64,000 bases of DNA from Bigelowiella natans CCMP2755 (GCA_000320545.1 ADNK01000029.1:48501-112500); one strand, 5' to 3'. Shown: positions 36,496-50,049, counted from the first letter of the stretch. The notes: generated from the letters alone by a model not told the origin. Numbers and translations are program-made.

Positions 36496-38625
36496 ATGGT
36501 AGGCGCGGAGCGCCTCATGGAGCCGGCCGGTTCGCCGGGGGTGGGGGATTTGTCCTGTAATCAGTTGATGAGACGACCGAGAAACTTTGGTAAAATACAG
36601 TCTGCGACAAGCTTCATTCATTGTCGCACAAATAAATTAGATAATACCCGGACAAAGGGCTGCGTCATGGTTTTCGATGGGGTTTGCACAAAGAGACTTA
36701 TTCTTATCCTTGTCGCGATATATATATTTACCACAAATCGCAGTGCCTTTTCACACCCGATAATAACGCATGGTGATGACCGACACGGAGCCCCCGATGC
36801 AGCCGATACTGAAATCTGTGTCTCCTTTTCATTGTCTGTTTCCAGACTTCCACAGTGACGGTCAACTGCGGCACGCTCGGCCTAAGTTATGATTTCAAAG
36901 GTGATTTCTTTCGAGATCTAAAGCCGATCCCGACTTTGATAAAAAGCAACACGGATTTTTTACGCGTTCGCAGGGAAAATCAACAAGGTAGTTCCTGGAG
37001 GGCAGGCTGCAAGAAAGGGAATAAAGCTGGGGTGGACATTGATTAAGGTCAATTGTGTTCCAGTTAGCCCTGTTTGCTGTCGTTCGTCGTTGTGTTACGA
37101 GAATTCCCTTATTGTTCATTCTTCGAAATGCTTTACAATTAAATTAAGGTGGGAAACACACCGGTGACTACCAGAGGACAGATCACGACAGCCTTTTCTT
37201 CTTGCAAGAGGAAAAAGAAGCCATATACTCTCACATTCAAAAAGCTTAGTGGAAAATTGTCCGTTGGCGGGAAGGTGCCAAATCGTTGTAATCTCAGCTT
37301 TTCTGCTTTCGATGTACTGAAATCCGTACCTATACCCACAATTATCAAATAGAAAACTGTCCTAGCATCGAAAGAAAAAACTGAGAATGAAAAAAAGATT
37401 TCAAAATCCACAGCTACAAAAGCGTCAACTACCACAAAGACGACAAAGAGTGGCAAAGCCAAAAAAGGGGGCAAGGTAGCATTCTCCTATATATCGAAGT
37501 ATGACTTGACTCATATTTTGCAAAGCAGAAGGTAGTAAAGAAAAAGAAAGGGACAGATGACAACAAAAAGGAAGTTTCAGAGGAAGTGCAAAAAGAAGAG
37601 GAGAAAAAGGAGGAGGAGAAAAAGGAGGAGGAGAAAAAGGAGGAGGAGAAAAAGGAAGATGTTGTCGGAAACGTTAAGGTATTGTGGTTTTAAGTTTAAA
37701 TTTTATACATTTCTAAGGGCTTTATAGATATGAATGTAATTATCAGATCATCTACAGCATGTACGACCAGGAGTTTGAGATTGTAAATGGTTCTACTACA
37801 GCAGAAAAAGTAAACTTATCAATTCTCCCCTTCAATGAAGTCACGCTGACAAATAGGTGTACTTTTAGATTGACGACGAATATGCGCTGACATTCGTCAT
37901 GCCAAAATGCAAGATTCGACTCACTCTGGAGAAAAATGCTGGTATGAATCCGAGTGATCTTACTTTTGTCAAGGAGGAGCCCGAGGGAACGTGAGTACAA
38001 CTTTAGTCATGATGTCTTTTACGTAATGCCTCGTGTTCAAGGAACTTTATTTGATGATACGACGGGAAGGTATCAAGGACTTGAGGTTGGCAAGACATAC
38101 TATGCTTATTGTGACGAGGACGCAGAAGAAAAAGCAAAAGCTGAGGCAAAATCGCGCGCGGTAGCAAGTTTATTCACTTTATTTTTAGCTCATATCATCA
38201 ACAATTGAAATTCATGCGACAGTACTATGCGGATTCGAATAATAATCTCACGAAGCCTGAAGATGTTACTGGAGATAGGTGATTTCATCAAAGTCCAAAG
38301 ACGATGTATTTCTTCTTTTTTATTAGAAATAATCTGCAGAAACGGCGGAGAAAGTTGCTCTTGTGTCTGGGGAAATCCTTGCGTATCTCCGTAATACACT
38401 ATTGTGATATTTAGACATTTTAATTTTGAATGTCTTCTCATGACACTCGTGTGTTCGTCAGATATAATTGCAAGAATTGGCACAATCGTTTTGCCGTTGC
38501 TAAAGCAAATGGGTGGAAAGGGCACAGCTAGCAACTCCATCATGAAGTTCGCCGTCATTAACTCGCTGCGCGATGTGTTAGATGAATGGAATGTAAATAG
38601 AGGTGATTGTATAATTGTCAATTGA
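36496..38625 (+). CDS. PDZ-domain protein with an EEKK-repeat linker, about 12 exons
   Basis: Exons phased by hand: 36496-36589, 36856-36900, 36974-37047, 37149-37287, 37366-37475, 37529-37678, 37747-37809, 37869-37990, 38070-38160 and 38223-38278, then C-terminal exon(s) to the stop at 38623-38625. A PDZ domain (residues about 31-95) is rebuilt across four exons: TLGLSYDFKGKINKVVPGG with LGLS as the carboxylate-binding loop, then ARKGIKLGWTLIKVGNTPVT and KPYTLTFKK. A Lys/Ser/Thr linker follows, then a repeat of EEEKK units encoded by a 15-bp tandem at 37598-37655. Further exons hold IIYSMYDQEFEIVNG, YALTFVMPKCKIRL and a helical C-terminus (IGTIVLPLLKQMGGKGT). The join between 38278 and the last exon has two possible frames and is unresolved. 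PDZ domains bind C-terminal tails of partner proteins. The start ATG is the first in the exon; an upstream exon is possible. Confidence 0.65.
37598..37655 (+). repeat. 15-bp coding tandem repeat (EEEKK)
   Basis: About four copies of GAGGAGGAGAAAAAG in frame within exon 37529-37678 of the PDZ gene, giving a highly charged linker. Likely length-variable. Confidence 0.8.
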
Positions 38626-39780
38626 ATGAAGACAGAGCATGCGTCGTGCGCATAAAAATGACGTGTTTTTGTTTCAACGAAGCTGAGGAAGTTGTGTTGC
38701 AACACACATCATTCTCGCGCTGTGCAGACATCGCAACATGGCAAGTGCCCTCATCAGCACAGTTCTTGATTGTGCATGTCATCATGGACGTGTGAAGTGA
38801 CAAGCATGCGGCTGTGATGACCGAAATGCTGTTGGTCCTGTCGTGCAACGCACACCAATGCAATGAGCACGTGTGATGATGAGAACGAGCGAGGCGTGAG
38901 CAGGTTGACATCGTGATCAGCGTGCAATCTGTGATGAACATGCGCGACGCTGCACATCCTTCTGCCGCGCTGAGCAAAAGTCGATGCACGTCACGCAAAT
39001 TGGAAAAGTTTGACGTCCAAGGCAACTCCAGAACGGGCAAGAAGAAGAAGAAGATGGAGGCTTGATTCGAGCAAGGTTGATGGTTGAACAATGAACAATG
39101 AACAATGAACAATGATGAAAAGCCACATTTCCAAAGTGTGACAAGACACTTGCAGTGCACGAAATGCAGTGCATCGTCGAACTGGCTCGAGGACTGACTA
39201 GCAAACTGGCGGGGTTCATGCAAATGGGCATGGTCTGAGCATTGAAAAGCATCACAACTGCAATTGACAACTAGCAGCAAAATGACGACGACGCAAGGCA
39301 TCCATCCTGAGCAGGAACTTCCTGACAGCTACATCCACACGTAGATCAACGTTGGGGACAACCGAGGGGGCACCAAGCAAGACTTTGGTCTCGACAGAAT
39401 CAGGGGCATCAAAAAATGAAGAGAAGCAGGAGATGCGACGACCAATTGTAACCGGATAATGCTATAAAATCCCCTCTGATTAGTATCTGCGACAATGCTA
39501 CATACAGAGAGACATCGATGTCATCCCTAATAAAAATCCGAGAGAGCGACTTGCTTTTGATCGTTGTCGTTCTTCATAAACCCAGGAAATATTAGTTGAA
39601 TTAACGCTGCGCGGCCCCTTGTCAAGATAACATAAGATGGTGGAATGAGGCTCTCCGGAATCGAAATTCGAGGTTACACCCCACTGTTGTTGTCGATTCA
39701 ACCCCGGATCGGTTTTTTCTTAATTTCTGATTCTTCTGTTCCTGTCTCGCTGCAATGATACAGGTTAAAAGAGAACTCGA
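38626..39780. other. Intergenic, CATG/TGCA-rich island with dispersed repeats
   Basis: No gene supported between the PDZ gene and the HECT gene. About 38,640-39,330 is rich in CATG/TGCA words, holds a short (GAACAAT)n run at 39,085-39,113, and shares about 90 bp with 50,709-50,799 (listed separately). The 227-residue minus-strand frame at 38618-39301 spans this repeat and has no family features. Confidence 0.55.
39099..39193 (+). repeat. Dispersed repeat, copy 1
   Basis: Runs from GAACAATGAACAATGATGAA through TTTCCAAAGTGTGA, GAAATGCAGTGC and GAACTGGCT. It closely matches 50709-50799 on the same strand. A linked piece (TCCTGAGCAGGAA, near 39,309) lies about 115 bp downstream here but directly upstream in the other copy. 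Confidence 0.75.
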
Positions 39781-41796
39781 ATGGCTGAAAGATCGGAAGA
39801 CATCTTTGGCGATGAGCCGATCAAGATTTTGGTCCAACGAGCGGGGAATGGTCGGCTCCAAGGAGAAAAATTGGAAGAAATTTCCCAAAAATTGAAGGGC
39901 GAAGGGTACAATACTTGTAAGGATCTTAGAACCAAACTAATTCAAGATCAAAGTGAAGCTACACAGGTGTGGAAATTTCGCTGTAGATATCATTACGAGT
40001 TAGCTTCTAATTCAAACAAAATTTTGCAGATCCTCAAGAAAGCTGGACTGGGATTAGCAGTTATAGTTCGAGCAAGAAGGCTGCTAGGAGATGTAAGACA
40101 AAAGCTCACCTTCCGCACTTCCTCCACACTCTCATTCTTCCTCACCTTCCTGTCTAATACCTCTTCACTCTTTGTTTTTCCAAACATTCGCTTGGCGATT
40201 GCGACATAGAACTATAAGGAGGGGGGGCCACCGAGATCTAGCCGACTGTCCGAAGCCAAGATCAATAATGGAACAAGAGTGGAGGGGAAAGGCGCCACAA
40301 TGAGGGGCCAAACCCCTCCTCCACCCACACGACCTGCGCCCTCGAGGCCGCCAGCCAGAGAGACGGCTGCACAGCGCAAGTTTCTAAAGCTACGCAATAC
40401 GTTTCTTGGTGGAAACTTGGTTGATATGGGCAAATATGAGTCCAACATTAGTTCCATTCAAAGCATCTCGTTGTGCACTGACGAGGCAGCGCTAGAAGCT
40501 CTTCTTGTCACGAAAAATGATGTCAACAAGGCTCTCAGCTATGTGATGAAACTTCTCCCATACGAACTCCGTACAAACTATTACCAATCAGCCCTGTACG
40601 AGGCGCAAAAGAAATATGGAGCATCCACATTTGTAGATGGAGCCAGCGACGTAAAGAGCAGCAGCGGTGACAACAGAAATAATAACGTTAACAGTAGCAG
40701 CAACGACGGTGGTAGTGATATTAACAGCCAATCAGAAGAGAAAAAGCACCCATTAAGAAAGAACGTTCACGTGGATATTGATGCCCCCCCCATTAATGAT
40801 GTGACCTCGAGTTCTAGTGCGACACGATATCTGACCGGGTACTCACGCGCTTTATTCGCACGAATCTGCCAGAATGGAAAGGATGATACCGACTTCAAAG
40901 CCTTCCTAAAGCAAGCCGAGACCAGTTGTACGAGCACTGACTCTGCAGGGGCTACTTTATTCGGGGATCTCTGTAAAAAATATGTAGGCAGCAAGAGAGT
41001 CTTTTTCCAGACCTCCCAAAGGTTGTTAATTTACGTGCTCGCAGTCCATCGTCCTCTTCTCCTTTTCATCCTCTATTTTGCCTACACCACAGTACACACA
41101 CATTCAAAAGCCGTTGCAAAAAAATCGGAAACAAACAGCGGTGTAATACCGCATGCCTCTACTGATATGGACCACAATAATATATATTTATGATGATGAT
41201 GATGATGATGATGATGATATTATGAAACTGTTGTTGGGCAGGTATGAGTTGGTCCACGACGTTCACTTGCTGAGTAGCTACCCTGCTACATCTTCGTCGT
41301 CCAATAAGTCGGGGGCGTCATCAAGCGTCGGTGTGGTGAGAAAGGGCAGTGCTGTTGTGGTCGCAAGAGTGGTAGGTGTCTCTGGCCCTTCTCCTGACCC
41401 CTGGGCACTGATTTACGAGCCGATAAGGGGTTGGCTCCCAGTATCCAAACTCAAGCTTCGAAAGCAGCAGGCGAAGAAGAGGAAGAATGAGAAGGTATCA
41501 GAATCGGGGAGGAAGAGATGATGAAGCATGAAATGGATGTTATTCGCTACGAGACTGTTAATTTTGTTGGATTCGAAACACAGTCTCGCCTCTGCATACT
41601 GTACAAAAAATTGTAATGAGTATTTCATATTATTAATATTCCGTATTATCTTTTTTCTGGATTTCTATCTTTCCCTCTTTCTCTTACGAATCCATATGCA
41701 TATGCACATATGTAATACCGAACTGTGCCCCCCCCTCTCCCGCCAGCACACATTATATCACTTAAAAATAAATATATATAAATATATACACACATA

Positions 41797-41827
<31 letters not shown>

Positions 41828-44800
41828 GTTTTATGCATGTGCCTACACGGTGTAAATGAAAATCCTTCCTCTCTCTCTGAATCTCTCTTTCTCCCCCCCG
41901 CTCCCATCAGCTGCCATGGTCTTCTGCTTCTGTATGCTCGTTGGAGTACCGTGATTTGCGAGAGCCCTTCGCGTTGCTGCACATCCTCGCACGCAGTGTG
42001 GAGCAATCGTTGGGAGTTTTTGAGTCCGCAAACTTTTGCAAAAAAGTCAAGTCTATGCTCGATTCTTTCTGTGAGTTGGTGGTGAAAGCGCCTATCTTAG
42101 GGGTCGCAGCCTTGGAAGACCTTGTGACACTGCTCCGGGCAGTAGTTGGCTTTGCTTCTTCGAAGAACTCGGCCGATGGTCCCTCTTCTTCGCTGTCAGC
42201 ATTGTCCTCCGGAATGCAGCAGGGAGTAATAAATGCAATCAACCGGTGTTATGCGGCAGCAATGTTGCACGTCATGCCGACAACCGAGCTCGAGCGCGAC
42301 TCGGATGTTGCTTGGTGGCTAAACTCTGGTTTGTTAGCTGGGGGGATCCATATCACAGCTGACGACGACCGACAGACAAAAATTTCATCGATAAGCATCG
42401 CGAATAGTTACGGTCCTGTATGGGCATCGCTTGCTGCATACGGCGACGACAGAGGAGAAGAGGAAGAGAATAAATCGTCGGGTTCTTCGCCACCCCCTCT
42501 TTCCGCCCCAAACTCATTGGAGAAGGAAGAGGACGCTTTCCTACGCTCTTTGTGTGCGGGCGAAACTAAAAATCTACTCTCCACCATTAAGAACATACGC
42601 ATGACCAACCGAGTTTTAAACCAGCTGGGGGGGAAGCCCGCTGAAAAGGCTATTTGGTGTATGTTCGCGGCCATGATTAAGCATACTGGGGAAGTTGCAT
42701 CTGCGAGGAAGCTCAATGAGAAAAAGATGCCTAGGCGGAGCGCAAGGGCATTAATGAATAGTCCGGTAGATACCCTCTGGAACATGGCGTTGAAAGCAGT
42801 TACAGGCGTTAGTAGACATCTCAAGTCAGAAGCCTTGGAGGAGAAAGAGGAGGGTGGTGAGGACGGAAAGGCTGGCAAGCCTTACACGGCAAAATGGGGC
42901 ACTCTCGACCAGTTCTGCGAGCGGATTTCGAAGGACTGTGAATTCCTCATCTCTGTCGTTGCCACGAGGCAGTGGCGCCACTCCCGCGACATGTTTGATG
43001 AGTTAAGTTTGGAGAATCAGTATCGAAGCTTGCTGCCAGAGTCTCAGATATCCACTCTAATCCCTGATGATGGCTTCAGAAGCGGTTCTTCCAGCCGCTC
43101 CGCCTCTCCCAGTGGAGTTTCACCATCAAGGAGGCGCCAAGCACGGCCGCATCGGCCGAGCTCAAGTGAGAGCGCGTCCCCCTCCTTCTTCACCCCAGCG
43201 AAGAAAAAAGGCGGCCTTGCAAGACTACGCAATGCGGTGCAAACCGTGCAGCGCATGAGACGAATGACCCGCATAAAGAAGAAGCTGGGTTCCCTATCGC
43301 TGCACATTGCGTATCAGATCCAGTCGCTTGTGGTAGGGGAAAAGAGACGAGAGCAGCGGCAGAAGCAGCATCGCAGCAACGAGAATGATCAGAAGAGCAG
43401 CAAGAGCCATGAGGAGAAAGAGCGAAGAGGGACGGTTGCAGATAAGGTGCATGAGGCCCTTGTAATAAGTAAAATACGAGGGGCAGCGAGGCTGATAGGT
43501 GTGCGGGCGATTCACGACACCATCCTCCTACTGCTGGAACACCGCCCTTCACTGCGTTGTTTCACTGAAAAAATCTCCGCGCTGATGATACAACGAGAAG
43601 GAAAAATAGAAAATGGAGGGAAAGCAGGCAGCGACGTGAAGCCAAAGGCAAAGCCACAGGAGAGCGGGTATGATGATGAGCTGTTCGATGAGCTGCTAGC
43701 CTCATTCGAGGAGGAGGATGATGATGATGATGAAATTGATGATGATAACGGTCATATAAAACGACCTTTGTTCCTCGGGCATTTCTTGGACGGAGCAGAG
43801 TGTCTTGTACGTGAGATCCGCGATGCGCTGGGGCGCCACTACTACGCCTCTGCTAGCATCCTTATAGCGTCGGCACTGCAACAAGATAGCAGGAAGAGCA
43901 AATCAGATGATGCCACCATGTTGAAGTGCGCGTTGAGGCTCGTGGACATGGGTGATAACCTTAGGCTGGGCGATCTTCCTCACCTTCAGTCTGTCGTTCT
44001 ACACGTCCTCAGCTCTATCCTTCCCTGCTCACATCTCGTGGCAGCGGTTGCCACCACGAGCACTCCCAACAGCGGCGGTGGGAGAGCCACAGAAAGCAAC
44101 CATATCGCAAGATTTGTCCCCCGCGAGACAAAGCTAGGCGCATGGTCAATGTTCCGGCGTATGTTCCGGTATGCGTTTATCACAGCGGCTGCGAAAGTCA
44201 GCACGGACGGAGACCAGCAGAAACGAATGGCTGTAGCGCAGTTTCAGGACACAATGTTCGATCGGGTAGTGTGGCAGATGCAGGGAATGGCGACTGCTGT
44301 AGGTCTTTGCTTCGAGGTCGTCGATGGTGGTGGAAGGCGGGGAGCTAGGGTTGTGCATAAATCTCCGGCTTGGGCTGGAAAGCTAGGAAGGCGATTCATG
44401 GACCTGACGCACGTAGATATGCAATGGGCAAGATGCCATCCTGATATTAAGAATGCGTCTTCAGACAGCAGCTCCTGCTGCGTGATGGAGGTTCTTTTAG
44501 CTATCACGCAGTTCCTTGGCCTGCTATTAGGAGCATCGACAAAAGTCGTGGCGAGCGGTGGTGGCAAGCAACGAGGGGCGGGTTCGCTGTTGAAGCATCT
44601 TTGCACGATGGATTTTGTGGATTTGGCCGCTGCTTTACTGAGCTCTCCTGCATGGTTGAAGCAACAGTCGATCGGTATGGGAGCAGTCCTGAGTGATGCT
44701 GACATGTCTCAGATATATGCCCTGAGTCTCGTGCAGACTTTGACCTGCAAATTACTGAGAAATGTCCTGGCGATGACCAAAGCCCCCCCCCGGAAAACTC

Positions 44801-47800
44801 TATTACTCGGTGGTTCCGGCAGCGAGCACAAGGGGGCATCCTCCCCCTCATGGTCGCCCTACCACACGCAGGAAGCGATCGGTTCGTGTTTGCGCGGCCT
44901 GTGGTTGCGAATCGGTGCGTATTGCAGCCCACCGCATCCCGATGGAGCCACTTTCCCACCGACAGAAGAGCAGCGGCGAATGTTCTGTTTCGACCAGGTG
45001 CTTTCATCGCGTCGCTCGGGCGGTATGGTGGATGAGGCGGTGGCGTTGTTCCGCGCGTTGCTGGCTCCTGTAAGTATCAAGATCGTTTGGGAGGATGCCA
45101 TTCACTCGTCTCCAAGAGAGCTTGATGTGTACGTTGGAGAGACCGTGGCTGCTCTCCGGAAGAGGCTAGAAACTATGTTCCCTCCCGACGATGACAATGA
45201 TGATGATGACAACAATAATCGTTTATGCCTCAAGTTGGACGGACGCGTGATGAAAGACGGGATGACCCTCCATGATTATGGCGTCATGCAGGAGACGCTG
45301 CTACGTATTTCCCGAGTTAGCGGTGACGGCGAAGGTCAGGACGGAGAGGCATCTAGTTGTGATGAGGCCAAGCAGCAGCAGGAGGTAGGTGGCGGCTGCC
45401 GATTGTGGAAGGACGCAGTCAACGACTTGATAAAGGAAGGCGTCATTGATACGCTGAAGCCTGTGCTTGATGCCCTGATTGGAGACACGCACAGACGAGT
45501 CGCGAATCTATCGCACAAATTGATGACGCTATACGCTGGGCTGGCAGTGCTTGGAGGGCACACCTTTTCCCTAAGGGAGGGTGCTCACGTGGTTGTACTA
45601 CGGGATGTCGGAGAGGGGGAGGCAGCAGAAGAAGAAGAGGGAGAGATTGTCAGTGTCCAGGAGGGCCGGCCACTCAGCAAACGCTCCTTGTTCAGCCAAA
45701 GGCCCCTTTCTTCTATGGAGATAGAATTCAGCTACACCGTGAGGCTTGCGAGCAACGGCAAGTTATTGTACGCTGTCGAGGCGAGCCAAATCAAGGCGGT
45801 TAGTCCTCTAGAAGTGGATGTCAAGGCGATTGCCAACAAATCGGCCCTCGTGGAGTCGCTCGCCTATGCGCTGCATCAATTTTGCTCCCTAGACGAGGTC
45901 ACTTACAATCGGCTGCAGACACAACCTGGAAATCTCCTCCACGTTGTCACCATTTGGCGGCGCTGCACCCAGGCTCTGTCGAAGCTCCTAGGAACGAGCG
46001 ATATGGTTGTACATGTGACCTCTGCGAACAAGGGCAGGCTCATCCCAAACCTAGCTGCCCTTTACAATCCATCGAAGAATCGTGCCGGAACTCCTTCGTC
46101 TAATGCAAAGGACAAAAAGGCGGCGAAGAAGAGTAGCGCCGATACAACAAACTCACAGGCTGACTTGGAGCTGCGACTTCTTGCATTACAAAAGGCCGAC
46201 CTGCACTTACCGATGGGAGGAGGCCGGGGAACAAAGATCGCCTGCTCGCTACGTGATTCTCTCGCTACTGACATGTTCAGTAGTCCTCCACAAAATCAGC
46301 AGCAGCAACAACGGCAGCAGCAGCGACAGCAACCACAAGCAACGGCCACTAAATCTGCCTGTCCTGTTTGCACGTTTGAGCAGCCGAGCTCAAACCTGAA
46401 ATGCTCTATCTGTATGTCGTGGATGGCTGAATCCGCAGTGTGCCCGCGATGTGCTAAGGTGTATCCTCTGGCGAGTATGGGAGCATGGGCGGCTTGTACA
46501 GACTGCCAGATCGAACTCAAAACGCTCCCCCCACGACAGCAGCAGCAACCGTCATCACAGCCAGCAATGTCGTCGCAGGAAAGAAGAACAACGACGGTGC
46601 CACTGGCAAAGGAGGAATGCTTCAGTGAGGGTGAGGCATGCTTCCTCAGTGCGATGGGGCTCCCGGAGAAATGGTGCCGCGACGCGCTGAAGCATGAGGA
46701 CTCCTCGATCAGCGGTGCGATTCGGCGACTTCTCAAAGACAATCTGAAGTATATTGAGTCCGACTTCCGATTGTACCTCGCCTACACCCAGCAGGGCAAC
46801 GACACCTCAGCGGTGAAGTCCAACCCAAATGCATTGCCAACAACGTTGACTCTGAGCGCCGCGGAGGCAAAAGCCCCAAGCACCAACCCGCTCCACCACA
46901 TCCTCGACTCGGCAAATGATGCCCTGGCCATTTCGCAAACACAGTATGAGGAAAAGAAGAAGGAGAGTAGCAGCTATGAAGATCGCAAAGGAGGAGGAGG
47001 TGCTGCTGCAGAAAAGACTAAGAAGAAGAACGGACGCTACTTTCCCTCTGCAGGTGAGATGGTGCGACACCACCCATCGAGTGGAATGTACAGCCAAAAA
47101 CAGCTCAAATCACAAGGTTGGCGCAGTATGATTGAGATGATGGTGAAGGTGGAGTCTGGCCTTATCAACATATACGCAAGAACGTGCATGTTCTCCGTGC
47201 TCACGAACATACCTATGGACGACATCAAGGCCATCAACGAGATGGCACGCCATCGCGTCTTCGAGAACTTTTTGAGGTTGTATGTAAAGCAGTTGGGTCG
47301 CAACTCTAGTGTTTCCTTCCTGGATAAGGATGGAGGGGGGGGGGGAGGGCCGAGAAATGATGAAATGTGGGTCGTGTTCCTTTCGCTCATAAAGAAAGAA
47401 ATACCAAGATTCTGCGAAAAGGCGGCTTCGTCGAATTTGATGACGGCGGATATGAGCAACCACATGTGGGAGAATTTTAGCCTTTCCGCACCGATTAGCT
47501 TTCAGCTGGTCACGACTGTCCTAGCAGAATTGCTAAAAGTGCTCAAAACTACAGTAATGGAACGCAAGAAATCCTCTTCTCCTACTCCTTCCCCGCCTTC
47601 CTCTCGGCAGTCATTGTCGATGAAGACTGTTGAATGGGTGCTTAGCGTATTCTTCGAAGTGATGAAGAGCGAACGGCAAGTGGGACAGAACAGCGTGCAG
47701 AATCAACACCAGCAGCACGCCAAGTATCGGCGCCAATTCTACGAGTCTTTGTGCCCCGAACAGTTGCTCAACGTCCTCGTCGAGATTATCATTGCCTCTT

Positions 47801-49926
47801 CAAAAGGTGCGGGGAGGTCTGCAGCAATGCAGCTTTTGTCACTGATCATAAACAACTCAGCAGGGGCAGTGCGCAGGCTTGGTGGCAACGTTGCAGTGCG
47901 AATTTCTGTAGCAAAAACAAAGCAGCTGCTACGCTTTATGTTCGAGGCTCACGACAAACAAGAGAAAGCCGGCGGCAGTAGCAAATGCTTCTCGCCTTTC
48001 TTGCAGGGTCTTATCGAGCTGAACGTGTCCATCTTCACTAACCTCTCCGTCGGTGATAGGGAGCGAGTGAGTTTCGAGGAAAAGCAGCGATGGTTTCAGG
48101 ATCTGTGCTACACGTACGAGGTGATGAGCGCGATGGCGAACGCGACAGAGACCAAGGTTCCAGAGAACTTTCTCTTCGAGGTCGTGAGGAAGAATCAAGC
48201 TTTCCAGCAGGAGGTCATGAACTTCCTTAACCTCAACAATTCCTTCTCCGCGGGGTGCGACGTGGAGCTGGTATCGCTGGTCAATGAGCTGTACATGAAG
48301 AAGGAAAAGGCCCACGCGAAGCCTGTGGAGTCGAGTGAGATCCTTCTGTCACCGCAGCAACGCATTCAATACCGTGATATCGAGTCGAAGAACATCTCCT
48401 TGCAGCAGCTGAAATGGAGATTTGCCGTTCTCTCCCTGTTCAACTTCAAAGTAAAGGAGGTGTTGCGGTACCTCAACCTGTCCCTCCAGCCAGGAGAGTC
48501 GGCATTAACGGATGCTGTGAGGCGCTGCCGTGGCATCATCTTCTGGTCTTCCAAGGAGCAGCTATGGCAGTCTGCGATCAAGGCGACACAAGTCAATACG
48601 GGGATTTCCTCCTCTGTGGGTAACAAGGGATTCACAATTACGATCGACAACAAGAAGGCACTTGCCTTGAAATCCAAGAAGGCGTACGACAAGAACAGCT
48701 CCGTGTCGGTCTTTGGCCAGCTATATCAGAAACTGAAAAACAAACCGGGTAAATTCTGGCGCCTACCCCCCCTTACCCGAGCATTCAAAGTCCAAGAGAA
48801 AGGCTTCTATTCCCATGACTTGGGAGGGCCATACCGCGATCTCCTCACCAACATCACGGACGAGCTGCAGAGCTCCGACCGAATCCTGAAGCTCCTTATG
48901 CCCTGCCCGAACATGAAGAGTAACGTGGGGAGAAATCTCGATGGTCGCATCCCCATACCTATACGGAACCTCAGCGCCTACGACCTACGGCAGAAGCTGA
49001 AGCTCTATGAGTTCATGGGCAAGATGATGGGGCTCTCGATACGAACGTGGACGTACCTGTCTCTCTGCCTCACCTCCGTTGTTTGGAAGCCATTGGTGCT
49101 GGACGCTGTGCAACCATCTGACATCGAGGCCATCAGCCGCGGCTCCTTCAAGATTATAGAGGACATTATGAAGATGGAGAAGAGCTTGCTGGAAAGCAAG
49201 GAGTCCAGGGAAGAACAGATGAAACAGTTTAATAAAAAATTCAGAAGCGTGAAATTCTGTCTTGTCGGCTCGGATGGGCAGACCTTCATGCTTAAGCCAG
49301 ACGGCGACGCGAAATCTGTCACATGGGACACAAGAACCGAATATATCGAGCTTGCAATGAGGGCAAAGCTGGAGGAGTTCTCCCGCCAATCCAACGCAAT
49401 TCTAAAGGGGCTTGCAACTGTGGTACCATATCAGTGCCTGTCGATTTTCACCTGGCATGAGCTGAGGGACCAAGTGTGCGGGCGCGTTACTATCGATTTG
49501 AAGCTGCTGAAGAAGCGGACTGTCTACCATGGCTATTACAAACCAAACAGAAACGAAAACAAGGAGGTGAAAGTGGGTCCCTCTGCTCCTCACGTCAAGT
49601 TATTCTGGGACATGGTCGAGAACAAAATGAACAACAAGCAAAGGTCGGAGCTGATTTTCTTCACGTGGGGAAGGACCCGCCTCCCTGCAAACGAAGACGG
49701 GTTTGGCGCAACAAAGTTTGCAATTAAAACGCACGGCCAGAGTCAAGAGCGGAGTAAGAATCCAAACGACTTCTTTCCGGTGGCTCACACCTGCTTTTTC
49801 CAGCTTGATCTTCCAGAGTACACCAATGCCGATGCTATGTACAAGAAATTCCTTTATGCAATGACAAACTGCAAGTACATCGATGGAGACGAAACGAGAC
49901 ACGCTCGGGAGCTTGCTGGCATGTGA
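39781..49926 (+). CDS. Giant HECT-type E3 ubiquitin ligase (about 3,109 aa)
   Basis: Five exons chain in phase: 39781-39966, 40030-40092, 40210-41021, 41242-41494 and 41911-49926 (TGA). An in-frame TAA precedes the ATG. Domains: residues 1-83 SAM-like (LEEISQKLKGEGYNT ... GLAVIVRARRLL); about 160-205 UBA-like (ALEALLVTKNDVNKALSYV); about 355-438 SH3-like (VVVARVVG ... RGWLPVSKLKL); about 1494-1571 ubiquitin-like (ELDVYVGETVAALRKRL ... LHDYGV); about 1920 a RanBP2-type zinc finger (CPVC-x10-CSIC) followed by a second CxxC pair; about 2015-2050 UBA-like; about 2700-3109 HECT. The catalytic cysteine is at 49792-49794 in AHTCFFQLDLPEY (residue about 3066), and the family N-lobe motif GGPYRDLL is present. 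It takes ubiquitin from an E2 as a thioester and passes it to substrate lysines. The ubiquitin-binding modules suggest chain reading. The domain set resembles, but does not match, the large HERC/HECTD ligases. Confidence 0.92.
41190..41218. repeat. (GAT)n in a HECT-gene intron
   Basis: A GAT/ATG triplet run within intron 41022-41241, about 25 bp before the acceptor at 41240-41241. It is open in all frames, so it produces a false Asp-run extension of the downstream exon. Confidence 0.8.
41798..41824. repeat. (GT)n in a HECT-gene intron
   Basis: GT repeat of about 27 bp in intron 41495-41910, upstream of a pyrimidine-rich acceptor region. Confidence 0.85.
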
Positions 49927-50043
49927 TGAGCAGCAATGTTCTGTTCAACGGTAAGCTGAACATGTGAGCCTGGTGAACTAAATTATAAATGATCCTCAGT
50001 GTGTTGTAGATGGATGCGTATGATAATATGATTGTCAACATTG

Positions 50044-50049
50044 AATAAA
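50044..50049 (+). terminator. Polyadenylation signal AATAAA
   Basis: AATAAA about 120 nt downstream of the HECT stop codon, in the sense orientation. Confidence 0.6.

Noticed and set aside
38279-38414. Alternative C-terminal frame of the PDZ gene (ETAEKVALVSGEILAYL)
   Set aside because: It looks protein-like, but its phase does not match the preceding exon donor. It is left unresolved and not built into the model.
38618-39301. 227-residue minus-strand frame
   Set aside because: It spans the CATG/TGCA island and the dispersed repeat; Cys/His/Ser-rich without domain or splice context.
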